This document shows positions 18,686-30,092 of a stretch of DNA of 64,000 nt, piece by piece. The notes below the pieces were generated by a model, which was not told the origin of the DNA, searched no databases, and saw only the letters and a program-made list of their open reading frames with translations. The stretch spans positions 56,882,598-56,946,597 of the forward strand of contig OU342631.1 in the NCBI GenBank assembly GCA_910589415.1. The letters are read 5' to 3'. Position 1 is the first letter of the stretch. Each line of letters begins with the position of its first letter. The stretch comes from Malachius bipustulatus (lineage: Eukaryota > Arthropoda > Insecta > Coleoptera > Melyridae). Made by a program: the position numbers and the translations under genes.

Positions 18686-19821
18686 CAAATACACTAGACT
18701 ATAATACGTCCAACTCCGGCAATTTTACATGCATTTCGAAGGCAGCCGCTGTGGCAGCGCCATCTAGTGTCGCGAGTTGTCGCGCCATAGAGATGAGACG
18801 GTATTTGTGGAACGGTATTTTGTCGCGGTATTTTCGAGTACCGTCGCGAACCGTTCCGCATCTGAAAAGTAGCCGGTTACCGATGGAACTATCTACACAA
18901 ACACCGTCACGTGGCGCGCTGCTCTGCGGCGAGGCGTTGCATTGATCTTGGAGCTGGAACCGTCTAAGAAATACCGTTTAGAGAAATACCCTGTAACTAT
19001 TAAGAAAATATCGTTTAGAAATACTACCCTCTTATAGAAGAACCGTCTACTAGAAATACCTACCTACCGTTTAGCCGCGCGTTTGGTGTGTTGCACTTCC
19101 GATTTCTAAATAATGTCGCATAAAATTTCCATTTATTTATTTTTATTTCTTAAAATAATGATGAGAACATAACTAGGTATCTACATAATGTCTAAAAAGA
19201 AATAATTTTTTTTTTGAAATTTTAGTAAAATAAAAATAAAATTTTAATTAAAAAATTATTAAAAATTAATTATTATTATAAAAATTATTAATTTAAAAAT
19301 TTAATAAAAAAATCTTTATTGCTAGTAACTAAAAAATCCCGAAGATCTCAACGGTGAGAGAGAGATAAAAAACCGCTCTGTATTATATGTAGAACTACAT
19401 ACCGAACCGAAGTAGGGACAGAGATGCAATACAAGATACAAGGCCATATGGGCTAAAACATCACGTGGAACAAGGAACTATGATTATACATAATTCAGTT
19501 CCAGCACTCCAGGAGCAGGAGTTTATAGTAGAGATACCGTTCCGAGGGTCAAGGTTTTGCGTGTCGCGATTACGGCTCCGCTCCAGTCGGCGATGTGGCT
19601 ATGGCTAAACAGTTCCAAAATACCGGTATTTTGTCGCGGTATTTTTCTGTCGCGGTACCAGTTGGATTGGAACGGTACTCTTCGGTAACAGTATTTCCCA
19701 TCTCTATTCCGGGCCCAGTAGAACAACTTACTGTAGCCATCCTCGGGCCGCCAGGTTCGCTAGTGTCGCCTCGCTGCCGGTTTTCAGTCGAAGTTGGACG
19801 TATTATAGTCTAGCGTATTTG
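18686..19821. mobile_element. 1.1 kb non-autonomous DNA transposon with 7-bp TSD
   Basis: Termini CAAATAC-CTAGAC and GTCTAG-GTATTTG extend to about 30 bp with one mismatch. They are flanked by ATGAGAG on both sides (18679-18685, 19822-19828). The interior has repeated GGTATTTTGTCGCGG words (about 18813 and 19624), a GC-rich left third, and an AT-only tract at about 19200-19320. No transposase is visible. The 7-bp duplication is odd: hAT and P elements usually make 8 bp. Superfamily left open. Confidence 0.7.
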
Positions 19822-19828
19822 ATGAGAG

Positions 19829-22800
19829 TTTTTAACAGAGACGAGCGCCGAGGCAAAAAATCATTCGAAAGCATCATAATTTCATCTTCGAAATGGATAC
19901 AACATTTTCTAGACAGCTTTATTGAAATAAGCGAACAAATCAAAATAATATTATAGTTCCAAGTTGCTTGTTTAAGGGTAAGAAGGGAAAAGAAATATAA
20001 GGGAAATAAATATAAGATTTCTATTAGCGTGCACAAGAGTATATTGTGAAACAAGTGCGGAAAAGAGAAAAGTCGAGTGTCACAATTCACACGAGTGTGA
20101 AATTTCTTTTCCGCACGTGATACACACAGTACTTTTCCTACGACCACAATTTAACAGATTAATTATTTAACAAATTTAACACATAAATTATTTTTTCTGA
20201 CAATGCTCTGCTTTATGACCTTTTCTCCAATTTATGAAATGTTTATAAGCAGATTCGTATTTTTCTCTCGAAACTACAGGTAGCAAATTCAAACAACCTG
20301 CTTGTTTTCTGACTTCAGGTGGTGTATTTTCTGCTTCAGATTCAGAGGAATCAAAATCCATTATAATGATAGGTACCTAACTAAAGTTTATTTTTTCAGA
20401 CTACCTATATAGGTATTATTTTCAATTCTACCAATGACTTTTTAATATTACTATTATATACTGTTAAATCATTGAATTCTACCGACAATATTATTATTAT
20501 TTATTATTAGACTCCGTATAAACTAAAAATAAGTGACGTAAGCGTGGAGACGTGGTAGATAATAACAATGATTTAAGAGAGGTTAGTATATCATTGATAT
20601 GCAACTTCTACACAACGCAGGCGCTGTGCGTCGTCGATTGAAGTTAGTAGAGGCTGTGGTAGAGGTGTGCGAGTTATTTTCACGATCACGTTCGTGAATT
20701 TGATTTGAACGCTACCAATGCGGTTATTAGCGATCAACTCGTAAATTTTAATAATTACTGCCACAAGAGAATAATGAGTATATTTTATAGTCTTGTCGGT
20801 TTCTATGTTATCCCATTTGTGTTTATTTTATTACCTTGAAGCTTTAAATGAATAGTTATTCCATTAACAATAAGTAACAGTTGAGTTCTCAGTTACCGCC
20901 AATCACTATTGTTTACATTAAAACTGTACGGAAACGATTTTTGGCTATGCGTTATGTCACTTTGTCGCACAGTTTTGGATACGTGAGAAATCTGCTAGTT
21001 TGCGCACAAAAAACTATGCGCAAAGTAGTGTTTTGTATAGTGGTCGTAGAAAAAATATCTTTCGCTCTAGTGCACGAAATATTTCGCATACGCTGCCGAG
21101 TAGATAATAATATACCATTTTTTATTCGGATATTGATGAATAAATGTCAGCATTCAAGTTCGGAACTTCGCAGAAAAAATTATGTGATTACTCGGGAAAA
21201 ACATAGAATAATTTTAAAATTGAACTTTTTTGCATTTTAAATAGGTCATTTCGTTAAAAAATCGTAACTGTAAAATAAAAACAAGACTAGAGACATCAAT
21301 GTAAACGGGTGACGGAGTAAAAAATACTTTGTAAAACTTTTACTCGTGAAAAAATCACAAATGTGCTGATATTTAAACAGCTCTAACTTTTGTCTAGTTA
21401 TGTAAAACAAGATTCTAGTGTACAAAAATCCCTTAATATGATGGTAAAAGTCTCATATACCTATTTCTACTTCTAAAATTTTTTCTACCTTAAATAAGCG
21501 AGTTAGCGGGCTCTTTCCGCTCCATTAAAATGAGATTTACTGGAGTGTCCTTTCTATATGTATTTGTCGAAAACCATTCCTATAATCCTCTCAATCAAAC
21601 CGACCTTGTAGAATGATCGTACGAATCCTCTTAGCAATATCTTAGCAAGAGTTTTACATTCCCAATATTTAAAGTACGGTCGAGTAAAGCGCAATATCTC
21701 CGCCTTTTCATATGTTTGGGTGGTTCCGGGGCTGAAGGCTACAGATAAAAGATTAAAGGCTAAGAAGGTCGAATCGCTTCTTACAGACATACGGAATCTT
21801 CGAATGTCAAAACTGGAATCATTCTTATAACTGCTACGTTTGTTCCCTTTTGTGTATTAATTTAATAATCCAAGTTTCACACTGAATCCGATTTTAGGAG
21901 TAACTTGAAAATTTGAAATAATAAAGAGATACGACTATGATATTTAGATTATTATATTTAAATATTTTTTCATATTTAGATTCCTTTAGATCCATAGATT
22001 TATGAGATAAAAAATTATGTTCCCAACAAGTTTACGTATAAACCGTTCACATATTATTTACGCACTAGTAGGTCATGAAGTTTTGTTTTTAGGTCAAAAA
22101 TGAAAACTCCCTAGATCTCGATTGACAATATCAGCTGATCGAGGTATCAAAGGTTAAGTAAACCCTGACATTTTTCAAATCACTAAAATTGTCTCAGCTG
22201 ATTAACAGCCTTGTTCTCTAATTATTGAAGTTTTAGTAGGGGATCTAGGATAATTTTTTACTCTGATACATTTTTCTCAAAGTGACAAATAAATATTAAC
22301 TTTCTGACATTTTAAATTTCAAAAGAGCAAAATCATTGAATGAAGAAATCCGCATTAAGAAAGCATTTCAATGATTTAAGATCCAGAAATCTAAACTTGA
22401 ACAAAAATTGTTTCTGAAGGTGAAAATATATTTTGGATGTAAGTATTTAGTATGTGTAGCTGCCAAATTGCTGTTAATGCTGTCTCTTATAGTATTCAGA
22501 ACGTTAATTAGTAAGTATTATTATACAGGGCAAATTTTAAATAAAACCTTTGGGCAGACCACATGCGGGCAATAATTTATTTCAAACCGACAATTTTACG
22601 TTTCCGAAAGATTTGCAATAATCCCTTTCCAATACAACCCAATCGGAATGGCGTGGGGGTACTGTAAACCTTACTACAAGTGCACGTAAATTCCCCAAAA
22701 GGATAAAGTAAGGAAAATAGGTTTGAAGAGCTTTCAAAATGTACCCCTAACATGTGACAATTTTTCATAATTTATATCATTGTGAAAAACTTATGTCGGA

Positions 22801-23336
22801 GAACTAGATGAAACGCACGGACATGGTTCTTTCGGGTGAAAATCTTCCACATTTTTCATATCATTGAATGAATCTGAGGGTCCGGTGCATTTTCACTCAC
22901 TCTGAATTTCAGGAAAATTTCTATATGTATAGGGGGCAATAATATCTTAAAAATAGACGATATAAGCAAAAAAAATTACGCATGATCCATTAATTTCTTT
23001 AAAAAGAATCAATTTATTCCAGTCATTTTAGGCATTTTAAAACCAAATCTGGGGAAAAATTCCTAATTAGCTTAATTTTTGTATACACCATTATTACGGC
23101 GTTGTAACGAAGATGTGAAAAATCGACATTGATATCGTGTAAAAAAGTTATAAAGGTCAAAAGGTCTCGTAAATCAATTTTTCACAAATATCCCGCGACC
23201 TATTGCTCCGAGGTCAATACAAGTCATTATAAAAATTGTTTGTCGTGAAATTATCTAAAAAAAAAATGCCTGTTACATTTTTCTGTAAAATTAACCGTTT
23301 TCGGAGTAGAGCGCTGAGAAAGCAACTAGAATGCAC
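19829..23336. other. 3.5 kb without recognisable gene
   Basis: AT-rich sequence with no supported coding region. A 119-codon plus-strand frame at 20881-21240 has no motif, and minus-strand frames at 19803-20147 and 21554-21790 are equally featureless. Noted: an inverted repeat GTGCGGAAAAG/CTTTTCCGCAC at 20055-20065/20106-20116, with a diverged relative at 55926-56095, and a TATACAGGGC transposon-end-like word near 22523. This is intron of the receptor gene or its 3' side. Confidence 0.45.
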
Positions 23337-24229
23337 TATACAGGATATCCCAGCTTATTCGAAGCGGTCTCTGTAGGCCAAACGATGGATTTTTTCAAAA
23401 AACTTTTTGAAAATTCAAGTACATAATCACAATTGCCATAATTTAAAATTATTTTGGAATATACAGAGTGTCTCATATGACAGTGGCATATCAAAGTTAT
23501 GTTTTTTTAAATGGAATGCTCCTATGTTATTGCATTTTTAGATTGTCTGAGAAGAGAAAATAAGATTGGCTTTTACAGTTATTGTCTAAATTCAGATGTT
23601 TTTGAGTTATAAACAAGTGACAATCGTCATTTTTCAAGTTCAAGTCCCTGTACAACGAAAACAGTTCAAGATAGAGAAAAACGGCTTACATGTCCCTATT
23701 TTAACTTTTTATGTACTATCCTATAGTATAGAAAGATTTGTACTTTCTTTGATTTTTTTATTTGACAACGCGTGGAGAAATCTCAGATTTTTTTCAAATT
23801 TTTTATCACCCTGTATAAAAATTCCATCTACATCATAGGATAGTACATGAAAAGTTAAAACAGGGACATGTAAGCCGTTTTTCTCTATCTTGAACCGTTT
23901 TCGTTGTAGGTTACAGGGTTTGAACTTGAAAAATGACGATTTTCACTTGTTTATAACTCAAAAACTTCTGAATTTCAACACCAACTGTAAAAGCCAATCT
24001 TATTTTCTCTTCTCAGACAATCTAAAAATGCAATAACATAGAGGAGCATTCCATAAAAAAAAAATTACTTTGGTATGCCACTGTCATATGGGACACTCTG
24101 TATACTCCAAATAATTTTAAATTATGACCATTGTGATTCTGCACTACTTGAATTTGCAAATAATTTTTGGAAAAAATCCATCGTATGGCCCACAGAGACT
24201 GCTTCGAATAAACTGGGACACCCTCTATA
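23337..24229. mobile_element. foldback element with about 385-bp arms
   Basis: Two long, near-identical inverted arms (about 23337-23725 and 23834-24229) surround a spacer of about 108 bp. The ends read TATACAGG-TGTCCCAG-like. The arms share, in opposite order, words such as TTATTCGAAGC, TTGTTATAAACAAGTGA-like and CTGAGAAGAGAAAATAAGA. No ORF spans it. Diverged partial copies are at 37422-37788, 44311-44850 and 48040-48110, so it is a family. TA or TATA flanks the ends, consistent with a Tc1/mariner-type non-autonomous element. Confidence 0.8.
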
Positions 24230-24814
24230 CAGGTGTTCCGTAATTAGCGTGCAATACCAAAACAGCAGATTCTATTTTCAAAAATATGAAAAAAAGTTTC
24301 TATAAAAATAGGTCATAGGTCGAGAAAACTAAGAGGCCTACAGCCCCCGAAAGGGGAACCCATGAAGACGCATTTTTATTTAACCTTTCAAGATAGACAA
24401 GTGAAATTTTGGGAGTTTATCAAACTTTTTATGGTCAATAAGATGCAATTAAGTACAACAATTTCAAAATTTTCATTAGGGGGGGTCAGATAGGTGAGGA
24501 GTGAGGTTAAAACCACCCTTACTTTTTTTGTACGTACCTCGTGCCAGGATTTGATATCAAATTATGAAATGTTAAAGTTTTTTACACAAAAAAGGTCGTC
24601 TTGTTGAATTCTGATAACATGCACCGTTTTTGCTTAAAATCGATTTGAAAATTATCTTACATGGCATAAAAATTCATACTGAAACACAACTCGAGAAAAT
24701 TATTCAAGGTAGGCCATGGATCACGGGATGTAATAAGTAACAAGTTGTTTGCAAATTGTTTCACAGGAATTCAGTAGAAGAAAAAGAAAATTTATTGAGT
24801 ATTGTTTTGTAAAA
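24230..24814. other. no recognisable gene
   Basis: Non-coding, with a G-run and homopolymer tracts near 24480-24530. Nothing supportable. Confidence 0.4.
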
Positions 24815-25045
24815 ATGGAACATTTCACTAACCAAGGGCAGGCTGACATGCACTTCGTGTATGGATTCTACAATGATCGTGCTCTGGCGGCTGAGCATGA
24901 ATACCGACGACGAGTTTCAAACCGAAGAGTTTGTTCAAACCGAAATGTTCACCTGCATACATCAACGTTTAACTTAAAATGGCAATTTTAAGTTAATTAG
25001 ACGTGCTCGCGGTCAGGGGAGACCTCATCATTGGAATCATGCAGT
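24815..25045 (+). pseudogene. mariner-type transposase N-terminal fragment
   Basis: An open frame reads MEHFTNQGQADMHFVYGFYN, then RALAAEHEYRRR-NRR. This matches the helix-turn-helix N-terminal domain (DUF4817-like pattern: T-EYADM-YG-A-NAREA-Y-FPNRR) of insect mariner-like transposases. It loses register after about 24991, although a RGQGRPHH-like stretch (25005-25030) may be the following linker. The catalytic DDE part is absent here; a DDE relic of the same broad type lies at 45060-45600 on the other strand. Truncated and non-functional. Confidence 0.65.
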
Positions 25046-25109
25046 TGTTCGTATTGTAATATTCGTAAATATCTCAATACTCTTTCATTTGATTTTGTTG
25101 AAATTTGAA

Positions 25110-25272
25110 AATTCTGTTTGTAGTAACAAGAGGATAATTTAGGATAAGTCAGTGGCGCGCAATTTTTTTTTTGTCAAAAGTGTAATTAGACTGTCTTCCA
25201 TGACGCCACTGGACTCAATAATTTTAATAAAAATTGAGGCTAAATGATCCTTTTGTTACTACAAACAGAATT
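25110..25272. mobile_element. 163-bp palindromic MITE
   Basis: AATTCTGTTTGTAGTAACAA at the left is matched by TTGTTACTACAAACAGAATT at the right. An inner pair CAGTGGCG / CGCCACTG continues the palindrome, so nearly the whole element folds back. No coding capacity. It abuts the gypsy protease relic that follows. Confidence 0.75.
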
Positions 25273-26060
25273 GCCAACCAGAAAGTAGACAGCCTAGCCG
25301 TTGAAGGGCAGATAAATGGAAAATCTGTTGCCATGGTACTTGACACCTGATCATCGATCTCAATGGTAAGGAAGGACGTCGTCGGTCGTGCTGTAATTCG
25401 TCATGCATCGAGGCGGGTCCAGTTGAAGACAGCGACAGGTGAAATCGCAGATATCATCGGCGAAGTAGATGGCCGAATCCAGCTTGGAACCCTGGAACTG
25501 CGTCAGACGGTTGTGGTAGCCGACATTGAAGACTAGTTTATTCTGGGACTAGACATCATTCAACAGCATGGACTGCGGATTGATCCAAAACAAGGTATCG
25601 TGAGATTGGGTGAAGATGGTACTGAGCTCCAGGAAATCACAAAAGGTAATGACAAGACTCAGAGTTCCACGACCACCATCCGAGGGTTCAGCGAGCAGAT
25701 AGTGCCAACCACACTGGAAGCAGATCTTGGAAGCTCCGTTGGGTTAGTCGAGCCATCCCCAGATAGTAATAAGAACCTGATAATAGCCAAGACGTTAGTC
25801 AACACTAGCCGAGAGATTCCTGTATGTGTTGCGAATGTGTTTTCTGGCAGCGCAAGGATCAAGGAAGGTGACCAATTTTTCAATTTTTCAACCAAGGATC
25901 AAAGAAAGGTTTGGAATTTGGGTACCAGTCAAGAAGATCAGCTGTTGCGAGAAGATTGAAGAGCAAGGAGCAGGCAGATACAAGGAAGATGAAGACTGTC
26001 TTGCCGGAAATCGACTTCGAAGAACTGTCGGAAGACGAGACAAAGCTGGCGAAATAATTT
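25273..26060 (+). pseudogene. gypsy-type retrotransposon protease relic
   Basis: Across stops and frame changes the sequence reads a retropepsin: NGKSVAMVLDT-SSISMV (the catalytic DTG box, with the Gly codon now TGA), then TATGEIADIIGEVDG, LGTLELRQTVVVADI and FILGLDII. Next comes a pre-RT segment, AKTLVNTSREIPVCVANVF, which is typical of the region between protease and reverse transcriptase in gypsy elements. The continuous open part is 25600-25959. RT, RNase H and integrase are missing. It is unrelated in sequence to the intact element at 5939-18541. Confidence 0.7.
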
Positions 26061-26389
26061 TTGAAGAGGAATCAAGACGTTTTGGCAACCGGGAACATTA
26101 AGTTAGGCAGAACGGATATTATGAATTCCCTAGGGTTCTCGCGTTGCACCTTGTATATTCCTACAGAATATAATTTAGTTGTAATAATAAGAATACGTCG
26201 GAACTTTATAGGTTTTATGGTAAAATATTTAAGAGTTGTGAAAAATATTACCAAAAATTGGAAACTTGTTTTTTTGATTAATTTACCTAGTCAATAAAAT
26301 AATTTACTAAAACTGAAGTCAAGTGTAGTTCTAAGCAGCCTACCAAGATTAGACTCAAAAGTCTGTTATAATTATTTAATAAGACTTAC
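26061..26389. other. intronic sequence, no gene
   Basis: AT-rich, directly downstream (on the minus strand) of the TM2 exon's donor site. Part of the receptor's next intron. Confidence 0.6.
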
Positions 26390-26516
26390 CGGATTATTCA
26401 TGGAGATGGTGACCGATGGAACGACTTCTTCGTACCATATTATCCAAAGAATGTTATTTAAAGTAAACGATATAAATAATTGAGTATGGATGATAATTCT
26501 AGTACACTTCAGAGAT
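26390..26516 (-). CDS. class B1 GPCR exon: end of TM1 to first extracellular loop
   Basis: A 127-bp exon of the minus-strand receptor gene. It begins after an acceptor (polypyrimidine then TTTAG, 26517-26518) and ends at a GTAAGT donor. It codes for the intracellular loop 1 signature SLKCTRIIIH, then TM2 (QLFISFTLNNILWIIWY) and the start of extracellular loop 1 (EEVVPSVTISMNNP). Class B1 receptors conserve the L-C-TR-IH-LF-SF pattern here. Phase: it opens with one base that completes the codon split by the previous intron and closes in phase 0. The intron to the TM1 exon is only 51 bp (26517-26567), a sharp contrast with the 25 kb intron upstream. Confidence 0.88.
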
Positions 26517-26567
26517 CTAAAAATGGGTTAATATTAGACTACTTAAGAGGCAATTAAATTTACTTAC

Positions 26568-26659
26568 CTGAAAGTAAAAAATATCACAAGAGATATCAAG
26601 AGGGCTGCAAGAGATGTCGAATATCCAATTACGTTGAGCTTATTAACAAATGCACGAAA
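26568..26659 (-). CDS. class B1 GPCR exon: TM1
   Basis: A 92-bp exon between a TTTGTTTCAG acceptor and a GTAAGT donor on the minus strand. It codes for FRAFVNKLNVIGYSTSLAA followed by LLISLVIFFTF, which is TM1 of a secretin-family receptor (the GYS-SL-ALL-SL-IF--FR pattern). It starts in phase 0, joining directly to the ectodomain exon that ends in RDDYE, and ends with two bases of a split Arg codon completed by the next exon. Frame, phase and splice sites all agree. Among the families I know, the calcitonin-receptor/DH31-receptor group fits best. Confidence 0.9.
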
Positions 26660-26895
26660 CTGAAACAAAGTGAAAGAAATTAATCCCATACGCTTTTGAC
26701 TGCTGGATGCTATACACAACATAAAGATTATATCTTAGCTGTATTTCAAAACTTAAGCGGACATCAAACCGGTGCGCCCGCGGCTGCGGTTCCGGTGGCG
26801 GTGGCGATGAAGCGAGTGCAAATAAGTGCAAAATAAATTAAGCCCTAGACATAGAATCTAGTTAAGAAGAGGAAAATGGCAGGTATACTCAACGA

Positions 26896-26991
26896 TTAAT
26901 TAAAAATAAAAGGATGAAGGTAGGTCATATGAGTATATTTATGTGCTTTATACTTATACTCATATGGCCTACCTTCATTTTTTATTTTTAA
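26896..26991. repeat. foldback repeat with about 38-bp arms
   Basis: ATTAAAAATAAAAGGATGAA plus GGTAGG-CATATGAGTATA on the left is mirrored by TATACTCATATG-CCTACC-TTCAT and an AT tract on the right. About 96 bp, no ORF. It lies 240 bp upstream (gene sense) of the TM1 exon acceptor. Confidence 0.7.
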
Positions 26992-27009
26992 TAGAATCTA
27001 GTTAACTTT

Positions 27010-27789
27010 TGCTGTGATTTATGACTTTACATTACGACCTGGAATTTTGTTTGTAACCAAAAATGACAAACAAACAACTGTAAAGTTGATAAGGTCTCCT
27101 GCAAGAATACTAACTAGGTATGTGAGTTTTACTGTATCTAGTAGAATCCATCCAAGAATACGAATCTGTTTTCCTTATACCTTATAGACTAAGAGCCCGC
27201 GACAGCCAGACCTTTGTTATTTTATAAAAGCCAAAAGTTTCTCTGCGCATGTCCCCAACAAATGCAGGAACGATTTAGAGACTATGAAGTTTATATTATT
27301 GTGGCAGGTAACGGCGCGAAGAAGCTGTATAATCTAAGTAAGAAGTGTTTGTCGTCCAAGTTTATATCATCCTAGGAGGGGCCTTACAACATTATGAAAA
27401 GGATAAACGACGTAGTATATCGGATTCAGCGAAGCGGTGCCCCCCCCGAAGTGCAAGATTAAGGTATCTGAATCGTCTTGCACACTACTATGGAGACAGC
27501 GAATAGGTTTCGAGCGGGAAGCTCCAAAATAGAAGGGGGGCAGTAGAACGAAAGGAGGGTTGTTTATATCTTTCAATAGGTATCAGCTGGATGCTGACTT
27601 GCGACAGTTCTGGCTGACATGACAGGAATGACAATATTACATTCATGTTCGCAAGCGCGTGGCCGCCTGCGTCTGGAGTCATCAGTAAAACGGCCAGAAA
27701 CTTCTAGAATCCACGGAATCCATCGGACGAATAACAGCAGTCGGCCCACTAGCTCAAGTCAGTTTTAGATTGTAAGTTGAAGGCCGAAG
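27010..27789. other. no recognisable gene
   Basis: Mixed sequence with a C-run near 27440. Nothing coding that I can support. Confidence 0.4.
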
Positions 27790-27912
27790 TACCACAGAGA
27801 AGATTAGATTAGATTTATCGTGAGTGGGCCATTGTGACACATTCACTGCGACCTAAGGTCTATTGTGGCTCACATCCAGTCGTGCTACATTAACCGGATC
27901 AGGCCAGCCTCT

Positions 27913-28095
27913 TTAAGGAAACTGACCATCTTGAATGCTGTTAATGTATGTACCGAGGTCCTCTGGTGTGAGAAAGTCTCTCTCGAAGATTTGTAATCTG
28001 GTTTTTTCAAGAGTGGGACACTCATATAGGATGTGTTTTGCTGTTTCGCCATCCTTCAAGCACAGGCGGTATTCAGCGCTGATCGCTACGCCCAT
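27913..28095 (-). pseudogene. LINE ORF2 C-terminal Cys/His tail
   Basis: Reads RLCLKDGETAKHILYECPTL, the Cys-X-Asp-E-T-A-H-I-L-CP pattern found after the RT domain in many arthropod LINEs. Only the end of the protein is open here. Confidence 0.75.
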
Positions 28096-28239
28096 CCTGT
28101 ATACAGAAGATGATTCAGCTTGCAGTTCCCAGTATATAAGCCTATTAAGGCTTTCAGTTCTTTCCTGTTAAGCTCCAACAGTTCTTTGGTAATTTTTCTC
28201 AAAGTACTCTTTATAAAGGCATTAGAATGGTCCAATCTC

Positions 28240-29300
28240 TTGGTAAGTTTTTCCAGTGCTGCAGGACTTCCCTCTCAGCTCAGTTTCGTATTGTTGTTTT
28301 GGCAAAATCTGATGATATGCCAAATGCTGGTTGTGGTCCAAAAATTCGGATTCGGCACCTTTCGTGGCCACAGAGACGACAAGTTCGTTATCTCCATATC
28401 CAGCATGGCGCGGAATTCAGACCAGAATTACTTCGTTTCTCTTTGTTAGAGAAAACATCTTTATTGATCAGCGTTGACAGTGCATCTTTTCCTGCAACGG
28501 CGCACAGAGCTTTATGGTATTCATTTCGACCCGGAAAGTGGTTGCGTGAAGGCACAGGCTAGAGAAGACTCTATTCTTCGAGCCAGCACTACACACCCCA
28601 GCTCCAGTTCTTGTGGATGTCTTAGATCCATCGGTGAACCAACTGAAATCTGCTTTCCCGAGTTAATTTTTGTTGTCCTCCCGCACGTTTATTTTTGGGA
28701 GAACCACCTTATAAGCAGAGCTCTTGTCTGCAAGCTCTTGTCATGATTGTCTTATAAATTCCCTCCGAGGGTATACCAAGTAGACTGTGACTTTCTATGT
28801 CATCCAGTAACCTGGTTCGCTTCAAGTCATAAGCCTTTGGCAAGCTTCTTGCCATCTGTTTCATTCTTTATGTACCTAGTCCATCTGACGTCTCCAACTA
28901 AATATGGAGAGGTGGTAAGTCCATTAGGATCTCCATAGCCGCCGAAGGTGTGATGTTAATGGCACCTGAGATCGCCGGGCAAGCTTTTCTCTGTGTGTAC
29001 GCATCTAGCACCATTTCTAGACTTTTCAGTAAAAAAATGGTTAGGCCTGTAAAAAATAGGTCTGAGCGACTTTGGGTATGTTTCTGTGCGACCCACCTTG
29101 GGTATGTATACCACCCTAGTTGCCGACCAGCCGTATGGTATGTAATTCCATGCCAAGCTAGCTCTAAATTATCTTAATTAGCGATGGCATCAATATCTCC
29201 CAATCTTTTTGTAGTAAGGCCGGAAATATGCCGTCGTCTCCTGACGATTTCAAAGGCTTGAAGGCTTTCACGCTCTTTCAATTGTATAGGTAGTAACTTT
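28240..29300 (-). pseudogene. LINE ORF2 reverse transcriptase relic
   Basis: The clearest piece is at 29156-28956: MAWNYIPYGWSATRVVYIPK, then TYPKSLRPI, the fingers/palm start of a LINE RT (usual pattern: IP--W----V-FIPK--K--Y--P-SFRPISL). Downstream the frame is broken repeatedly and I could not locate an intact YADD box. Plus-strand ORFs over this stretch are antisense shadows. Confidence 0.65.
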
Positions 29301-29529
29301 TATGATCGATCGACACACCACCCAATCAGGTTTTTGAGGTCGTTAATGTCGACCACCTGTTGGGGGCGGTCGACGATCAGACAGATGCTAACTACATGGG
29401 AAGTGTGTATCTCTTAAGATCTCTAAGATTTCTTCGATTGAATCCGTGTAAGAGCCATTAGGTCGTTTTACCAAACCAAGCGTCTGTACCGGAACGTTTG
29501 AGAGTATCTTGTGGATTCAGTTATTGCCA

Positions 29530-29933
29530 GGCAGATCAGTGATCCTCTCGTAGAACTTCCTCCAAGACTCCCTTTTGCGCCTGGACCGGCCTTTTTTCGA
29601 TCGTCTCATCTCCTTATTATATTCCGTTATTAGAGTACGTACTTTATATTTTTCCCAGTGGCCCGTCTCCTTAGCTCGATTGAAAAGTCGTCGAACTTCT
29701 TTTCTACGTTTTTCTAAGTCGTTGTTTCACCAGTCAACATTTCTGTTGTTTCTCTTCACCTTTGGTGGACAGTTTTCGTGATATGCTGAGATAATCGCGT
29801 TCTGGATCTGCTCCGCCGCGATTTCAATTGCATCATGATTTTGGATTGTGGAAATCACAGACCCCATACCAGACTGTAGGCCTATCTTGTATCCCTCCCA
29901 ATCTGTTCCTTTATGGTTGCGATAATCTACCAC
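29530..29933 (-). pseudogene. LINE ORF2 segment between endonuclease and RT
   Basis: Reads VDYRNHKGTDWEGYK, then AAEQIQNAIISAYHENCPPK, the NP--TDW--Y and I--AI--SY--NCP landmarks between endonuclease and RT in R1/Jockey-like LINEs. Confidence 0.65.
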
Positions 29934-30092
29934 AGGTCTAAGACCTGTGATCTGAACAAGATGATTCAGAGGATATTTACCAATTGGCTATACTGTTGCT
30001 CATAAACTTGGAGCTGAACGTAATGTCTAGAACCTTCTGTCTATTTTTTTGTGACGAAGATTTGCTTAGAGCCGATGTTGTTTAACACCGGT

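Noticed and set aside
18631..18945. 104-codon plus-strand ORF as a gene
   Set aside because: It lies across the left inverted terminus and GC-rich repeats of the transposon at 18686-19821. No motif, so it is probably chance.
20881..21240. 119-codon plus-strand ORF as a gene
   Set aside because: No domain, no supporting splice or promoter evidence, and low-complexity AT-rich surroundings.
26740..26815. GC-rich GCGGTGGCGGTGGCG tract as a coding exon or CpG promoter
   Set aside because: Short, no splice sites and no motif. Probably simple-sequence expansion.
28120..28562. Plus-strand ORFs over 28.1-28.6 kb as genes
   Set aside because: They are antisense to the LINE reverse transcriptase relic on the minus strand.
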